NCBI GenBank assembly: GCA_019044685.2
Contig: JAGTXX020000006.1
Coordinates: 868,001 to 932,000, forward strand
Length of the DNA stretch: 64,000 nucleotides
From: Nannochloris sp. 'desiccata'
Lineage: Eukaryota; Chlorophyta; Trebouxiophyceae; Chlorellales; Chlorellaceae
Direction: 5' to 3'
Shown one piece after another: positions 10,264 through 20,836 of this stretch (positions are counted from its first letter, which is position 1; every line of letters begins with the position of its first letter). A model generated the notes under the pieces. It was not told where the DNA came from, did no database searches, and saw only the letters and a list, made by a program, of their open reading frames with translations. The translations under genes were made by a program, and so were the position numbers.

Positions 10264-11569
10264 AATCTGTTCTCTGGCGACGGTGACGGTGAAAATAAGA
10301 CTAAAACTAAAAAAAAAAAACTGTTTTTTTTAATATAAAGTTATAAAAATGGAATTTATTTCATGGTGTATCCTCTCTTCCGTCTTCTCCCTCCGTTCTG
10401 ATTTCTTTTCCCCCATTGTTGGATGAGTGAACTACATAGCTGTGCACCTATCAATCTCTTCCTAGGTCACAACCCTCCTCCTGGCTCGAGTCCATTGCAC
10501 CTCTTGTACCCTATCGATTATAATTTGATTTAGTTTAATGTCGCGAGCACGTGTGCGTATTTATGCGCTTCTGTTTCTCTTCCTTCTTTTCAATTTCTAC
10601 TCTTGTACCCTACTATCCTTCCCTAGTTTCTACCAGATTGTCCCCCTTTCCTCTTGAACCTTTTGTTCTTTGTTCTTGCCACCGTCCTAGTTTTCTTTTT
10701 AGTTATTTTGTATAATTTTGGGAGGTGTACTACTCCCCTTCACCCTGGTCTGTCACATTGTCTTTGTATAATATCAACCTGAACGTATCCAACAACATTT
10801 CGATCCTGTTTCTTTCAAAGGGAAACCGAAGTTCTTATTTTTCATTTCTGACGAGGGGTATGGCCGAAGCCGACCTTTGTTTTTAAGATATTCTTTCCCT
10901 TACGAAACCCACTAAAACTTAGAAACGACTTTTTTCTTTTCTTTTCTATTTCATTCTTCTATTCTTTGATGTATAGTAATTGCCACCTTGGAAGAACGGA
11001 ACAAAGTTTCTGTTCTCTGTCGGTGAATTTCTACGAGAGGTACCCGTAGTAGGTGCGTCCCATGTAATAAACGCTCTAGCGCTACCTTTATCTGATTTGT
11101 CGGAAAAATATGTACTAGTACAAGAACCACCTTAAATAGAGTCTCAGTTTTGACTGGGGATACTGGAGAACGTATTCAATTTCCTGTTGCTATCTTTTAA
11201 CGGATAGCTCCAGCTGTAAGAAGCATCCAAACATCCTTCGGAGGTGTATTGGGGGCGGGCTGTTTTTTTGACTGAGAACAGCGACTGGCACGTGGCTGAA
11301 GTTCTTGTATACAGCAGGATGCGCTTTCTCTGGCGGAAACTCAACAGGTAGAGCAATCCTTCGCTCAAAAATACAACTTGTAATAATGCCACGTGTGCAC
11401 TTGCTATATTGCAGCTGTCATTGAGAGTACTTACTAGGGTTGTGAAATCTGCTGCCGTCACCTCTGTTGAAGCATATACAGATATTAATTTGGTGCGTTG
11501 AGGAGTCCATAATACGTATGTACTGTTTACTATTTCAGATGTTTTTTTGTTACACGTTATCTATATTAA
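10264..11569. other. 1.3-kb convergent intergenic region
   Basis: Lies between the 3' ends of the HAD gene and the DnaJ gene. T-rich and poor in long ORFs. On the minus strand 11144..11461 is open for 105 codons without an ATG. It holds a donor-like GTAAGTACT near 11425, preceded by a short ATG-initiated stretch (MDSSTHQINICICF...), and a second coding-looking stretch lies downstream. I could not join these convincingly, so no gene is called. A long 3' UTR or a non-coding RNA is possible. Confidence 0.3.
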
Positions 11570-13146
11570 TTAGAAAAACCAGCCTTTCTTTTTTTTTTTC
11601 TTCTCACCGTCTTCCGCATCAGCAGCAGCATTGCTCTCAGGCTCTCCTTCAGCTGCGGAGGAAGTCGTAGAAGAAGATTTTTCACCTGCACTTCCACTGG
11701 ATCCTCTTTTACTACTACTTTCCTCGCCACCACCACCACCACCACCACTTGCCGGTTTGCCTCCCCTAAATTCCTCGAGCAATTCCTTTTGCCGCTCTGT
11801 CAGATGTTTCGGCACAGTCACCTTGACAACCACATACTGATCCCCACGACGCCCCCGTTGCCCTACTAAATCCATTGGAACTCCGTACCCACGCATGCGC
11901 AGCTTATCTCCAGACTGAGTTCCAGCTTTAATTTTTACTTCACTTCTGCCGTCGATAGTTGGCACCTCAACCGCTGTACCCAAAGCAGCATCAGCTATAT
12001 TCACAGCCGCTTCAGTATACAAATCAAAGCCATCTCGTTGAAAACGTAACGACGGCATCACCATTACTTGCACTATAAGGTCTCCCGGAGGAACTCCTCG
12101 AGGCCCCGGTAAGCCTTGGCCATCGACCCGTAGTTGAAAACCGTTATCTACTCCTGCAGGGATTTTAATTTCTACTGGTTTTGACGGTGTACCTCTGATA
12201 CCTAAAGAAGATGGATCTACTAGTCTAGACGTTCCTTTGATCGCTTCCTCAAAGGAAATTGTGATGCCTGCTTGAATGCTCCGACCTCTCCGCATGCCAA
12301 AGCCACTAGCACCACCACCACCACCGAAAATGTGTTCGAAAATGGTACCTTGAAAACCCCCTGCATCACCGCCGCCGCCACTGCCGCCGCGAGCACCACC
12401 AGCACCACGGAAAAATTCTCTAAAGAGGTCTTCTGGGTCAACTTGCATCCCCGGGCCTCCGCCTCCAAATGGCCCGCCAGCACCAGGAGCCCCCCCCGTA
12501 TTTTCTGCATGTTCATAATTCGCGTGCCCCATTTGATCATATGCTGATCTTTTCTGAGAGTCTCGTAGTGTATCGTAGGCTCGCTGGGCTTCTTGAAATT
12601 TTTTGGCGGCATTTGGGTCTCCTTGATTTGTGTCTGGGTGATATTGTTTAGCTAATTTGTAGTACGCTTTTTTTATTTCCGAGTCCGAAGCACCTCGTGT
12701 GACACCAAGGATTTCGTAGTAGGTTTTGAGGAGCGGGGTTGATGTATGGACAGAACGCAAACGTAGCGTTGTTGTCGTGGGAGTGACGGCGGTTGGAGGG
12801 GAATACGGACCACCAGCAGCTGCATAAAGGCAACAATTTTTAGATTTAATTATTAGTTTGGATGCATTTTCAAAAACGATATCTGCTCAATAGTATCTCG
12901 AACAATTTTAAGATCAAAATATAATGAAAGGAATCACTCACCACCACCTAGAGAGGTCATTTGGGAAATGCCAGCCGTCGGGATGTGGAGTTGCCGCCTG
13001 CCTAATTCCACATATGCCAAGCTACACACCGCTTCTGCTAGTCTATCCATGTTTGTATACATTCCACTACTTTGCTGCCGAAGCCCAGCTGTCCCAGCAG
13101 CAACTAAAGCACCAAGATGGGATGTGAGTAAATGCCTTGCAGCCAT
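11570..13146 (-). CDS. DnaJ/Hsp40 co-chaperone without zinc finger, probably mitochondrial
   Basis: Exons 12942..13146 and 11570..12819 (intron 122 nt); 484 aa. The start is the ATG at 13146. The N-terminal 85-100 residues are rich in Arg, Ser, Thr and Ala with almost no acidic residues (ending [13 protein letters not shown]), as in a mitochondrial presequence. The J domain runs from about residue 101 with the HPD catalytic triad at 129-131, followed by a Gly/Phe-rich linker with GGGG runs. The two C-terminal substrate-binding beta domains follow directly ([48 protein letters not shown]). The four CxxCxGxG repeats of type A DnaJ are absent, so it is a type B or CbpA-like protein. A low-complexity Gly/Ser and poly-Lys tail ends [10 protein letters not shown]. 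It would stimulate an Hsp70 in the target organelle. Confidence 0.82.
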
Positions 13147-13575
13147 TGTTGCCACAAGTCGCTAATAAATCAAATAATTAAACTGGCAAATGTTCAAATT
13201 ATGATGGATGTCTATGATGTTGATTTAGCTCCTTGACATATCTAAAAACATATCAAATTCAAATAATGATGGAAGTCAAATTCACAAACAAAATCTAGAC
13301 ACACAATGCTGATTTCTGTGCCTCAATTACTTTATATGGACATGTACCGTCCAACAAACATCAATGTACTTGATTCAATTAAGCCTCCGAGGTCTCAAGC
13401 CCTATTATTAAACCTCTGCTTCTAGAGAGAGTCCCTCTCAGCGGCCTCAGAGACAACCACAGCATGGTGTCCTCTCATAATCACTAACAATTCTCTCCTT
13501 TATCTTTTAATTAATTTTACAATATAGAGTACACCTAGTGACGATTCAAATATAATGGCTCCAAGGAACAGTTTC
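13147..13575. other. Spacer between DnaJ and threonyl-tRNA synthetase
   Basis: 430 bp upstream of the DnaJ start and downstream of the ThrRS stop (same strand). It contains only short ORFs; it is presumed to hold the ThrRS 3' UTR and the DnaJ promoter. Confidence 0.35.
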
Positions 13576-15899
13576 TTATCTCGCCTTCTCACCGCCATCG
13601 CCCTCTCCAAATAATGACACCAGACTCCTTGTTTTCTTTTCATTGCACAACACTTCCAATACAGACGATAATTGATGCATTCCGTGCACATGATTATCTC
13701 TGGTACGTACATTCACAGTCTGCTCAGCACGTTCTTTCTCGCCTACAACTAAGATGTAATTGTATTGAGCGACCTGAGCCTCTCGTACTTTCTTCTGCAT
13801 TTTTCTATCCATCATGTCGATATCAACGTGAAGCCCAGCTGCTCTACAGGCAGCCTTCACTTCAAGGCCATACTCATAGCTGCCTTCACTGATGGGAACA
13901 ACCATTACTTGACGGGGAGATAACCAGAATGGCCACTTTCCTGCAAAATTTTCCGTCAAGATAGCAAACATCCGCTCCACCGAGCCTAGAATAGCACGAT
14001 GGACAATGACAGGACGGACGTACTCTCCATGCTCATCAACATACTCCAAGTTAAAGCGGATAGGAAGCTGGAAATCGAGTTGTACGGTTGCACACTGGAA
14101 TTTACGGCGTAAAGCATCGAATACCGTGATATCAATTTTGGGGCCGTAAAAGGCACCATCTTCTGGATTAAGATCCCATTCTCTGCCTGTGGTGTTTAAA
14201 GCATCTTCAAGCGCCTTTTCAGCCTGATCCCAAACTTCAAGCTCGCCAAGATATCCTTCTGGGCGAGTAGATAACGCCATTTTGTAGTCCAAACCGAAGA
14301 TAGTGTACACTTCACCCAACATTTTTAAAAAGGCGGTGATCTCGGCAGCAACTTGATCAGGGCGACAGAAGATGTGTGCGTCATCCTGTTGGAAACGACG
14401 TACGCGTGTCAATCCAGATAACGCACCAGAGTATTCATTACGATGTAATACACCAAAATCAGCCAGACGGAGAGGTAACTCGCGATATGATCGAGTACGA
14501 TTTGCAAACATCAAGCAATGTCCAGGGCAGTTCATTGGCTTCAAACCAAAATCTTGTTTTTCTACTGGGAAAGCAAACATATTCTCACGATAATGTGCGG
14601 CATGTCCAGAAGTCTCCCATAACGCGAAGTTGTAGATATTAGGTGAAACGACCTCGTCATATCCATACTGCCAATATTTCTCTCGAATGAAATCGACAAG
14701 ATTGTTATAGATTCGAGTCCCGTGAGGTAAAAAGAAGCACGAACCAGGGGATAATCCATTGAAAAAAAACAACTCTTGCTGTGTACCTAAATTCCTGTGA
14801 TCACGTTTCTTGGCTTCTTCCATACGGTGCTGGTATAATTTTAATTCTTTATCATCCGGAAACGTGATGCCGTAAACACGCTGTAACGGCTCTCTGGTGA
14901 CGTCAGCACGCCAAAATGCTCTAGACATGTTGTTAATACCCACTGCCTTGAGAACGCCGGTGTTAGGGACGTGAGGACCGGTACAAAGATCGACCATGGG
15001 CCCACAGCGATAGCAAGAGATTACTTCCTCGTCAGGGAAGGCGGAGATCATTTCAACTTTGAATTTATTTTCCGAAAACATGTCCAAAGCTTCATGTTTA
15101 GTGATAACGACACGTTCAAAGACGTGTTTGTCCTTCACCGAGGTTTGCATGCGTTTAACAATGCGTTCCTTGTCTGCTTCTGCAAGATTCTTGTCATCAC
15201 CCAGATAGCAATCATAGTAAAATCCTTCTTCAAGGGCAGGGCCGATGGTTAAATCAGCGCCGAATTCAAGCTCGAGAGCTTGACCCAAAAGATGGGCGCT
15301 TGAATGCCAGAAGGTCTGCAATAGAAGAAATGGAATTGATTAATAATAAGAAGGAAAGAATGGCGGTGGGGAATGCGGCACCTGTGATCGAACAGAAATC
15401 TAATCAATAGACAAAATTTGAACATCTTGTACTCGCTGGGTTCGTATTCAATTCTTACCTCTTTGCCATCAGGGTCGTCAAAGGAGCACAATTGGAGAGC
15501 GCAGTCACCTTCCAGAGGTCGGAGCAGATCCCAAACTTTGCCATCTACCTTGGCGACAATAGTTTTCTTGGCCAAACTCTTAGAGATCGAGTTTGCAATA
15601 TCCATGGGGTTTGTCACATTCTTAATTCCAGGCTTTTCAGAGCCATCGGGGAGAATAACTTTGATGGGAATGTTTGCAGCTTTAGCAGCTTCCAACCCAG
15701 CCTCGTGCTTGGCTTTAATGGCGGCAAACATGTTCACGCGCTTCTCATAGTAAGGCTTCTTCTCCTCAACTATCTTAGCCCAGTCCTTTTCATCACTAGC
15801 AACAGCTGGTTGCTGGGATGGCGCATCGTTGACAACCATCCCCTGGACGCCGGCAGCAGCAGCAGCAACTTCGGAGTCTCCAACACAATCACCGGGCAT
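13576..15899 (-). CDS. Threonyl-tRNA synthetase, cytosolic type
   Basis: Exons 15459..15899 and 13576..15315; 726 aa. The intron (143 nt, GTAAGA...TTGCAG) joins DGKE to TFWHSSAHLLGQ in phase 0. Class II synthetase that charges tRNA-Thr. The N-terminal TGS domain is at about 75-140 (IPIKVILPDGSEKPGIKN). The editing-like second domain has HSSAHLLGQALE, the HxxxH zinc motif. The catalytic core carries MNCPGHC, motif 2 RVRRFQQDDAHIFC and motif 3 GSVERMFAILTENFAG; the anticodon-binding domain follows (SPRQVMVVPISE). Eukaryotic N-terminal extension EKDWAKIVEEKKPYYEKR is present. No plastid or mitochondrial presequence is evident, so the cytosolic form is likely. Confidence 0.95.
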
Positions 15900-16153
15900 T
15901 GCAGTCTAATTTACAAAAAGGACGGGTCAGACTTCTTGCAGATAGCTGCTTTTCTTTGCTGCTGAACGGCTTCCACGCTTTGCTTGGAGCGCTTTGCTGT
16001 CCCCAACACTGGCCCTGGTCAGATCTCCCTATGACTTTCCAGTCACGGCGTAAAAAGTGGGTATTACAATAGAACTATGCAACAGGCAACGCTTAGGGCA
16101 ACTATTTAAAAAAGATAAAAACAAATAAAATAATCCAACAGCACTGCAGTGTG

Positions 16154-16175
16154 CCCCCCCCCCCCCCCCCCCCCC
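16154..16175. repeat. Homopolymer tract of 22 C
   Basis: Twenty-two consecutive C on the + strand, i.e. G22 on the strand from which CCDC124 is read, 18 bp beyond its stop codon. In that mRNA it would be a poly-G run in the 3' UTR able to form G-quadruplexes. The length is likely variable or uncertain in the assembly. Confidence 0.95.
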
Positions 16176-16193
16176 GCCTGCCACCTTTTTCTC

Positions 16194-17126
16194 TTATTCT
16201 TTGGGAACTTGGTTCCGTGGGTTTTCTGGACTACGCTGCCACTTCTCAAATATCCTATTCTTATATTGCATCATCTTTAATCCAGGTTTCTGCCAAAAAA
16301 AATCAAGAAAAGAAAAAAGAAAGGAGGAAAAAGTAAGTCAGGTGGGAATCATCACGGCAACGAACTTTCTTATTTTTGAATAATTACAAATTAAGCAGTT
16401 TATTTACCTCTTCCTTCATGATAATTAGCTCACGAGCATAATAATCTTCCCATGCAGCCTTGGCACGCCTACAGAGGAATAAACGACATCGATTTAAATT
16501 GAACACACTTTCACATCATCGCCAAACCTGCCCCAAGACAGTCTCTAGCCTTTCAACCAAATTAGAAAAGATAAAATTATAAATATATTTATCAAAGTTA
16601 CAACTTACTTTTCAGGGTGTCGATCCTCAGGAGTCCCTTTCCCACCAACCGTCATTTGCGCTAGAGCTGCATCTAAAGAGCGAGCGTCTACAGCCACATC
16701 ATCCCTATTCAAATTTTCAACTTCAACTTGCTGGGCATATTGATCCTCACTGACTTCCCGCCGTAACTCTCCAGAACGCTGCTGCGCTAAAGCTGCTTGT
16801 TTCCTACGTTCTTCTTCGCTTTGCAATTTTAAAACATGCTGTGTAACTTTCTTCGGGGGTGTTTTCTTTTTAGCGGCAAGTTTAGCAAGTTCTGCCTCTT
16901 CCTCTGCAGCTAGTTTTTTTAATTCAGCCTTTTTTGCTGCTGCTTCTAGACGTTTCTTCTCCTCGTCTTCACGCTTAGCGTCTTTTTTACCTTTAGGAGC
17001 TTGTTGTGCAGCCCAGTAGGCGTCTTCCGCCGCCTTTTCCTTTGCAGAGGCTGCGGAAGCCTTGGCATCGCTTTTCTTGGCGCGAGCTTCTGCGGCCTTT
17101 TCATTAACACCCATCTTCTTACCCAT
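16194..17126 (-). CDS. CCDC124: CCDC124/Lso2 ribosome-associated coiled-coil protein
   Basis: Exons 16609..17126, 16408..16468 and 16194..16289; 224 aa in phase. Family members bind the decoding and GTPase-centre region of idle 80S ribosomes and help recovery from stasis. Features: MGKKMGVN start followed by Lys/Glu/Ala-rich helix, the conserved VENLNRD and DARSLDAALAQM blocks, HPEKRAKAAWEDYYARE across the first intron, and the C-terminal block FEKWQRSPENPRNQ, which matches the RSPxNPxN signature of CCDC124. The last two exons are short and too small for plain ORF detection; the signature makes them certain. The start is the ATG at 17126, not the upstream TTG. A G22 tract follows the stop in the 3' UTR. 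Confidence 0.9.
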
Positions 17127-17324
17127 TGTGGAGGAGCTAGATACTTCGGTGATAAAATTCAAAAATGATGATCACTTAAATTAAATGTCAAGATATTGGT
17201 ATTTGCTTTTAAATGGGGTGCCTAAACTCCAAATAAGGTGTAGCTGCCAGATATATAGTTGATTTAGAAGAATGCAAGTACGTTGGGTGCTAGACCGCAT
17301 TAAAATCTCCAAAATAGGCCAAAG

Positions 17325-17333
17325 CAGGCAAAC
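17325..17333 (+). repeat. Target-site duplication, left copy
   Basis: The 9-bp CAGGCAAAC abuts the left terminal inverted repeat and is repeated in direct orientation at 20647..20655. Nine base pairs is the usual target duplication of Mutator-like elements. Confidence 0.9.
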
Positions 17334-17391
17334 GCACCAGGGTAAACGCAACCTGGCCCCATATAAGGAGAGTAGGGGACCTACAGGCTAT
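17334..17391 (+). repeat. MULE left terminal inverted repeat, 58 bp
   Basis: Begins GCACCAGGGTAAACG and ends ACAGGCTAT. It is a perfect inverted match to 20589..20646; the match ends abruptly at both sides. Confidence 0.95.
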
Positions 17392-17495
17392 CAATTTGAA
17401 ATTCCCTTTACAGCCAATCCACTGACATCATCAGTCATCTTTATTGGGGATTGGAGCACAGTCTAATGTACCTATTAAGAGATTATTAAACAATC

Positions 17496-19049
17496 ATGGC
17501 TGTGCAATTGACGGAGGCAGCTAAAAATAAGCTGCACGCCCTGGGAATCCTCCCGTATGATTCTGATAAAGCGAAGACTACCTACATGCTGCCTCAGAAC
17601 GAGGAGGGGTGGGCTTACGAGCGAAAGATCAGATGCACAGCGAGTGACATTGGAATGGTTGCGGGGCAGTCAGACCGTGGAGATGCTGCGGTAGCTCTGC
17701 ATCGTAAATTTAATCCACTTCCTCCCTCTCCCGCTATGGCGGTGGCTTTACGATTGGAGCCCATTATAGCGAACAATTACGTTAATCAATTGAAGGTGAG
17801 ATCAGTTCAATTTTTTTGCCTTTTCTTCGGCTACGCATACAGACCCTTACTTAGACAATTTATTCGAATATTTCACTAGGAAGAGACAAATAATAACGTA
17901 AATCTCGACAAGGTTGGCCTCTTAATTCATCCATCGCATCCTTACTTGGCGGCAAGTCTCAACTATTTTCAGACTGAGCCCGAGCCCTGTATTGTACAAA
18001 TGAAGTTCTGGAAGGAGTTTCCTGAGGTCGTCCCTAGAGATACTGAGCTGCAGGTTATCATGCAACTTGCAATTGCCGCGGAGTCTGAACATATTCAATG
18101 GGGCAGGTCGATGCCCAAGGCGGTGGTTGTTGCGGTTAATCCAGATAGCATTGATTTCTGCAAATACAACATTGAATGGGACGCCCAGGCGAAGAAAACC
18201 TGGGAAGAAGATATCCTACCGAAAGCTACACTGTTTTATGAGCACGGAGTTCTTCCAAAGCTTTCCCCGCTTCATTCCACCGTTCCCTTGTCTTCTCCGC
18301 TACACACCATGCCATCGCTTGCTGCCACTCCCTCGCGTAATACTAACACATCTACCCTTGAAGAGGAAGTTATCATGCAGGATACACCAGTTATTTCCCC
18401 CGGTATAGCGAAAGGAAAAGAAGTGTATCATCCAAAGATGGGAAGATTTGGCACCGTTGCTAAAGTCCTTCCAGGTAGTAATGATTTGTGCATAAATTGG
18501 TTTGGCGATGGAGATAATGGTGATAATAGCAAGCGGCACAAACCTTGTGCGCCTGATAAAGTCGTAGTCCTCCCAAAGCCGCGTTCTGACTGGGTCAAAC
18601 CTACCCAAAATGGTCAACGGGTGTTGGTTTGTGCTGGCGCTGTGGATAAAGTTGGTCTGAAAGGAGTGATTACTCAGTGGAACCCATTGAAATGTTCAAT
18701 TAAGTCTGAAATTGGAGAAATATTCAGAGTCAATACTGAGTTTTTGCACGTGGAGCATGGGGAGCAACCTGTGGAGCAGCCCAGTTCTACCGTCTCATTG
18801 AAAAGAGGAAATGTGTCGACCCATGGTTTTAAGCAATGGCTTCTTGACTTTGAACACGAAAACAACGTGAAATTGGTCCTTCACAGAGTCAATGATACAT
18901 GCTCTCGTATTCTTATGGAGGAAAAGCTAGAGGAGGCTATTGAATTGGCAAAATATATTAAAAAAAGGGCTGGCGGTGCTGCTGCTGGTGATGACGAGAC
19001 TGGGGCAGAGACATTGTTACAGCTTAAAAACCCAAAGGAATTGCTGTAA
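17496..19049 (+). CDS. MULE-borne YqaJ-like (lambda-exonuclease fold) protein, probably catalytically altered
   Basis: Exons 17496..17795 and 17880..19049 (intron 84 nt, GTGAGA...CACTAG); 489 aa. N-terminal half resembles the YqaJ/lambda exonuclease PD-(D/E)XK family: RCTASDIGMVAG, E88 in RLEPIIANNY, then VGLLIHPSHPYLAASLN and CIVQMKF. In active members the last two blocks read ASPD and E-x-K; here they are N128 and Q140 with K142 kept, i.e. acid-to-amide changes at two metal ligands. The C-terminal half has two SH3/Tudor-like barrels (VYHPKMGRFGTVAKVLPG; NGQRVLVCAGAVDKVGLKG) and a helical tail (HGFKQWLLDFEHENNVK). The frame is intact and the gene is wholly inside the transposon. It could be a DNA-binding accessory protein rather than a nuclease. 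Confidence 0.72.
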
Positions 19050-19157
19050 TTATTAATATAAATATTATATTATTGTATAATGAATGTATTATAATTATTA
19101 TAAACGTAGAATAACTCAGGTACAGTTGTTTTAATGTAATAAATAAATGTCTTAATC

Positions 19158-19679
19158 TTAAAAAACTTCATTGTCGTCTTTTTTATACCGCCTCTTACGA
19201 GGGGTCCTGAGACCCCCAGCTTTGCCGTGTCGAACTAAACCCTCATTCTCCATTCCTCGCTTTTGCTCCCTTGGTCTACCTATATCGTTCCTCCTGACTA
19301 GGGCGGGTGGGGAGACCCCATTATCTTCCATTCCAGGGTCTTGAGAGGGCTGCAACATAGCAGCGCCAGCAACGCTCACGGCATGGTCAAGTGCTACAGC
19401 AGGTGCCTCAACAGTATTGGCATCTTCTCTCTTACTTTTACTCCTACCAGGATACAAAGGTCTCGTTACCCTATCTTTAGGCATCCTTGACAGCTTCTTA
19501 GTTTCTTTCTTATCCATTGCCTTGGTCGTTGGCGCCAATGATGGTCGTCTACTTTTAGCTTTTTCAAGTAGATTATTAATTTCCGCAGTGAGATAACTGG
19601 CATCAGGACCTGGAAGCTCTTTGAGAACATTTTTCAGCTTATTGCATGCCTGCATGCCTTCTCTATTCTCTTTTGGCAC
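19158..19679 (-). pseudogene. C-terminal tail of a MULE transposase, separated from its N-terminus
   Basis: Open frame of 173 codons without a credible ATG (the first in-frame initiator is GTG). Begins with CNKLKNVLKELPGPD, a helical segment like that after the SWIM finger of MULE/FAR1 proteins, then a Lys/Arg-rich tail (KETKKLSRMPKDRVTRPLYP) and ends with a nuclear-localisation-like RKRRYKKDD. It is out of frame with the zinc-finger segment just upstream. I read it as the residue of a transposase whose catalytic core was deleted near 19640-19690; an unannotated splice could rescue it but no good acceptor is visible. Confidence 0.5.
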
Positions 19680-20321
19680 ACTATATTCTCAGTAATAGCA
19701 TTGACCTTTCCATTAGCTTGCAGAGCGTACAGGATCTGCTGAGGCGACATTCCAGCATTTATATAGTACTTCAGGGCAATAAATGAAAGAAGATAGTACA
19801 TTAGAATGAGTATTGAGACCCTAAATTATTGTTTATCCCAATAATCAGTTGGTAGCGGTTGGCAGCGGCACTTAAAGATTTATAATAGAATGACTGCATA
19901 CTTAAACCAATTCTCAAGCATCACTCACCTCTTTAGCTAGTTTAACAATATCTGGATGCAAAGATAAATACTTCAAGTCCTCAGTACTGCCAGGAACGTG
20001 GCCAGAGTGACCATGCCGTTCTTCATAATGAACAACGTCAGGCTGATCCCTTCTAATGGTACATACGAGTTCATAGTTACACCCTACTTTCTTCGATCTC
20101 CGTTGTTTAGCTTCGCCAGAGCTCTCGTGGCACCCAGAACGGGCACATTTAAACGTCACACTCATCAGAACACGAGAGTCGGCATCATACGATGTCTTCA
20201 TCCTCTTGGTATTATCAAAAGCGCGGTCGACGTTGCCAAGGGCTTTAGACGTCGATGGAAAATTTTTCTCGGTGGTTTTGAGGACTTTCTGAACGTTTAA
20301 GTCCTTGTCAGTCGCATTCAT
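19634..20321 (-). CDS. N-terminal DNA-binding region of a MULE transposase (truncated)
   Basis: Exons 19929..20321 and 19634..19768; 175 aa to a TGA. The 160-nt intron starts GTGAGT and ends CCTGAAG, joining LAKE to YYINAGMSPQQILYAL in phase 0. Zinc-binding pattern of the WRKY-GCM1/FLYWCH-like finger found at the N-terminus of MULE and FAR1-type transposases: FKCARSGC, then KVGCNYELVC, then HYEERHGHSGHVPGS. The following helical segment (AGMSPQQILYALQANGKV) corresponds to the block that precedes the catalytic domain in those proteins. Translation ends shortly after (ITENIVCQKRIEKACRHAIS). It could still be expressed as a TIR-binding protein that represses the element. The start is the ATG at 20321. 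Confidence 0.6.
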
Positions 20322-20588
20322 TGTTGCAAGTTTTAAATGTGATCGAAGACCTCCACGTTCAGATATAAACAATATTTATCTGGCAAATGATTCAAAATAA
20401 TTAATCAAAACAACGTATGGCACCGGCGATCTACAACAGCAGCCACAGGAGAGTTGCTTTCGTTTCGATTCGAATTTCAATGTTAAAATGTTAACTATAA
20501 AGGGACCAGTGATTTTGAAGGAACCTAAGGAGACTACATACAACGAAACTATCTAAGTGAAGTAATCATTAAAAGAAATGGCAAGAAT

Positions 20589-20646
20589 ATAGCCTGTAGG
20601 TCCCCTACTCTCCTTATATGGGGCCAGGTTGCGTTTACCCTGGTGC
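20589..20646 (-). repeat. MULE right terminal inverted repeat, 58 bp
   Basis: Exact reverse complement of 17334..17391. Confidence 0.95.
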
Positions 20647-20655
20647 CAGGCAAAC
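20647..20655 (+). repeat. Target-site duplication, right copy
   Basis: CAGGCAAAC, identical to 17325..17333, directly outside the right terminal inverted repeat. Confidence 0.9.
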
Positions 20656-20803
20656 CATGACGGACTCCGTAAATAAGTTTCAGTTCTTTTGCAGCGCCCA
20701 TTAAAAAGCCGAACTTGTTGATGGTCCACATTTCTGAAAGAGTTTGGGCAGATTTATTAGAATAGAACCCTTCCACAGATTCTTTTGGGTGGGCCAAGAT
20801 CCC
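20656..20803 (-). pseudogene. Possible host ORF fragment interrupted by the MULE
   Basis: Minus-strand open frame (LSEMWTINKFGFLMGAAKEL and on) that runs into the transposon. If the element and one duplication copy are removed, the frame continues across the junction into 17324..17290 and stops at TAG after YFGDFNAV, giving about 64 codons. A TTGTAG acceptor-like site precedes it at about 20804. I do not recognise the protein, and it may be chance. Confidence 0.2.
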
Positions 20804-20836
20804 CTACAACCTGCTCAACCTGCGTAGATCACATAA

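Larger units (their letters stand above)
17334..20646. mobile_element. Mutator-like DNA transposon (internally deleted MULE), 3313 bp
   Basis: Bounded by identical 58-bp terminal inverted repeats and flanked by a perfect 9-bp direct repeat, so insertion was recent. The cargo is a spliced YqaJ-fold gene on the plus strand (17496..19049). On the minus strand are a spliced zinc-finger N-terminal region (19634..20321) and an open frame resembling the basic C-terminal tail of a MULE transposase (19158..19679), in a different frame and abutting it. No RNase H-like DDE domain and no SWIM finger are present between the two, so the catalytic middle of the transposase has been lost. Movement would need a transposase from another copy. 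Superfamily assignment rests on duplication length, TIR type and the zinc-finger type. Confidence 0.85.

Noticed and set aside
11144..11461. 105-codon minus-strand ORF in the 1.3-kb spacer
   Set aside because: No ATG, no recognisable domain; a donor-like site inside suggests a spliced gene but no consistent join was found.
13500..13712. 70-codon ORF at the ThrRS 3' end
   Set aside because: Overlaps the ThrRS tail in another frame, no features.
17496..19049. YqaJ-like gene as a recent viral or bacterial transfer into the host chromosome
   Set aside because: It has an intron and sits wholly within MULE termini, so it is transposon cargo; its deeper origin cannot be judged from this window.
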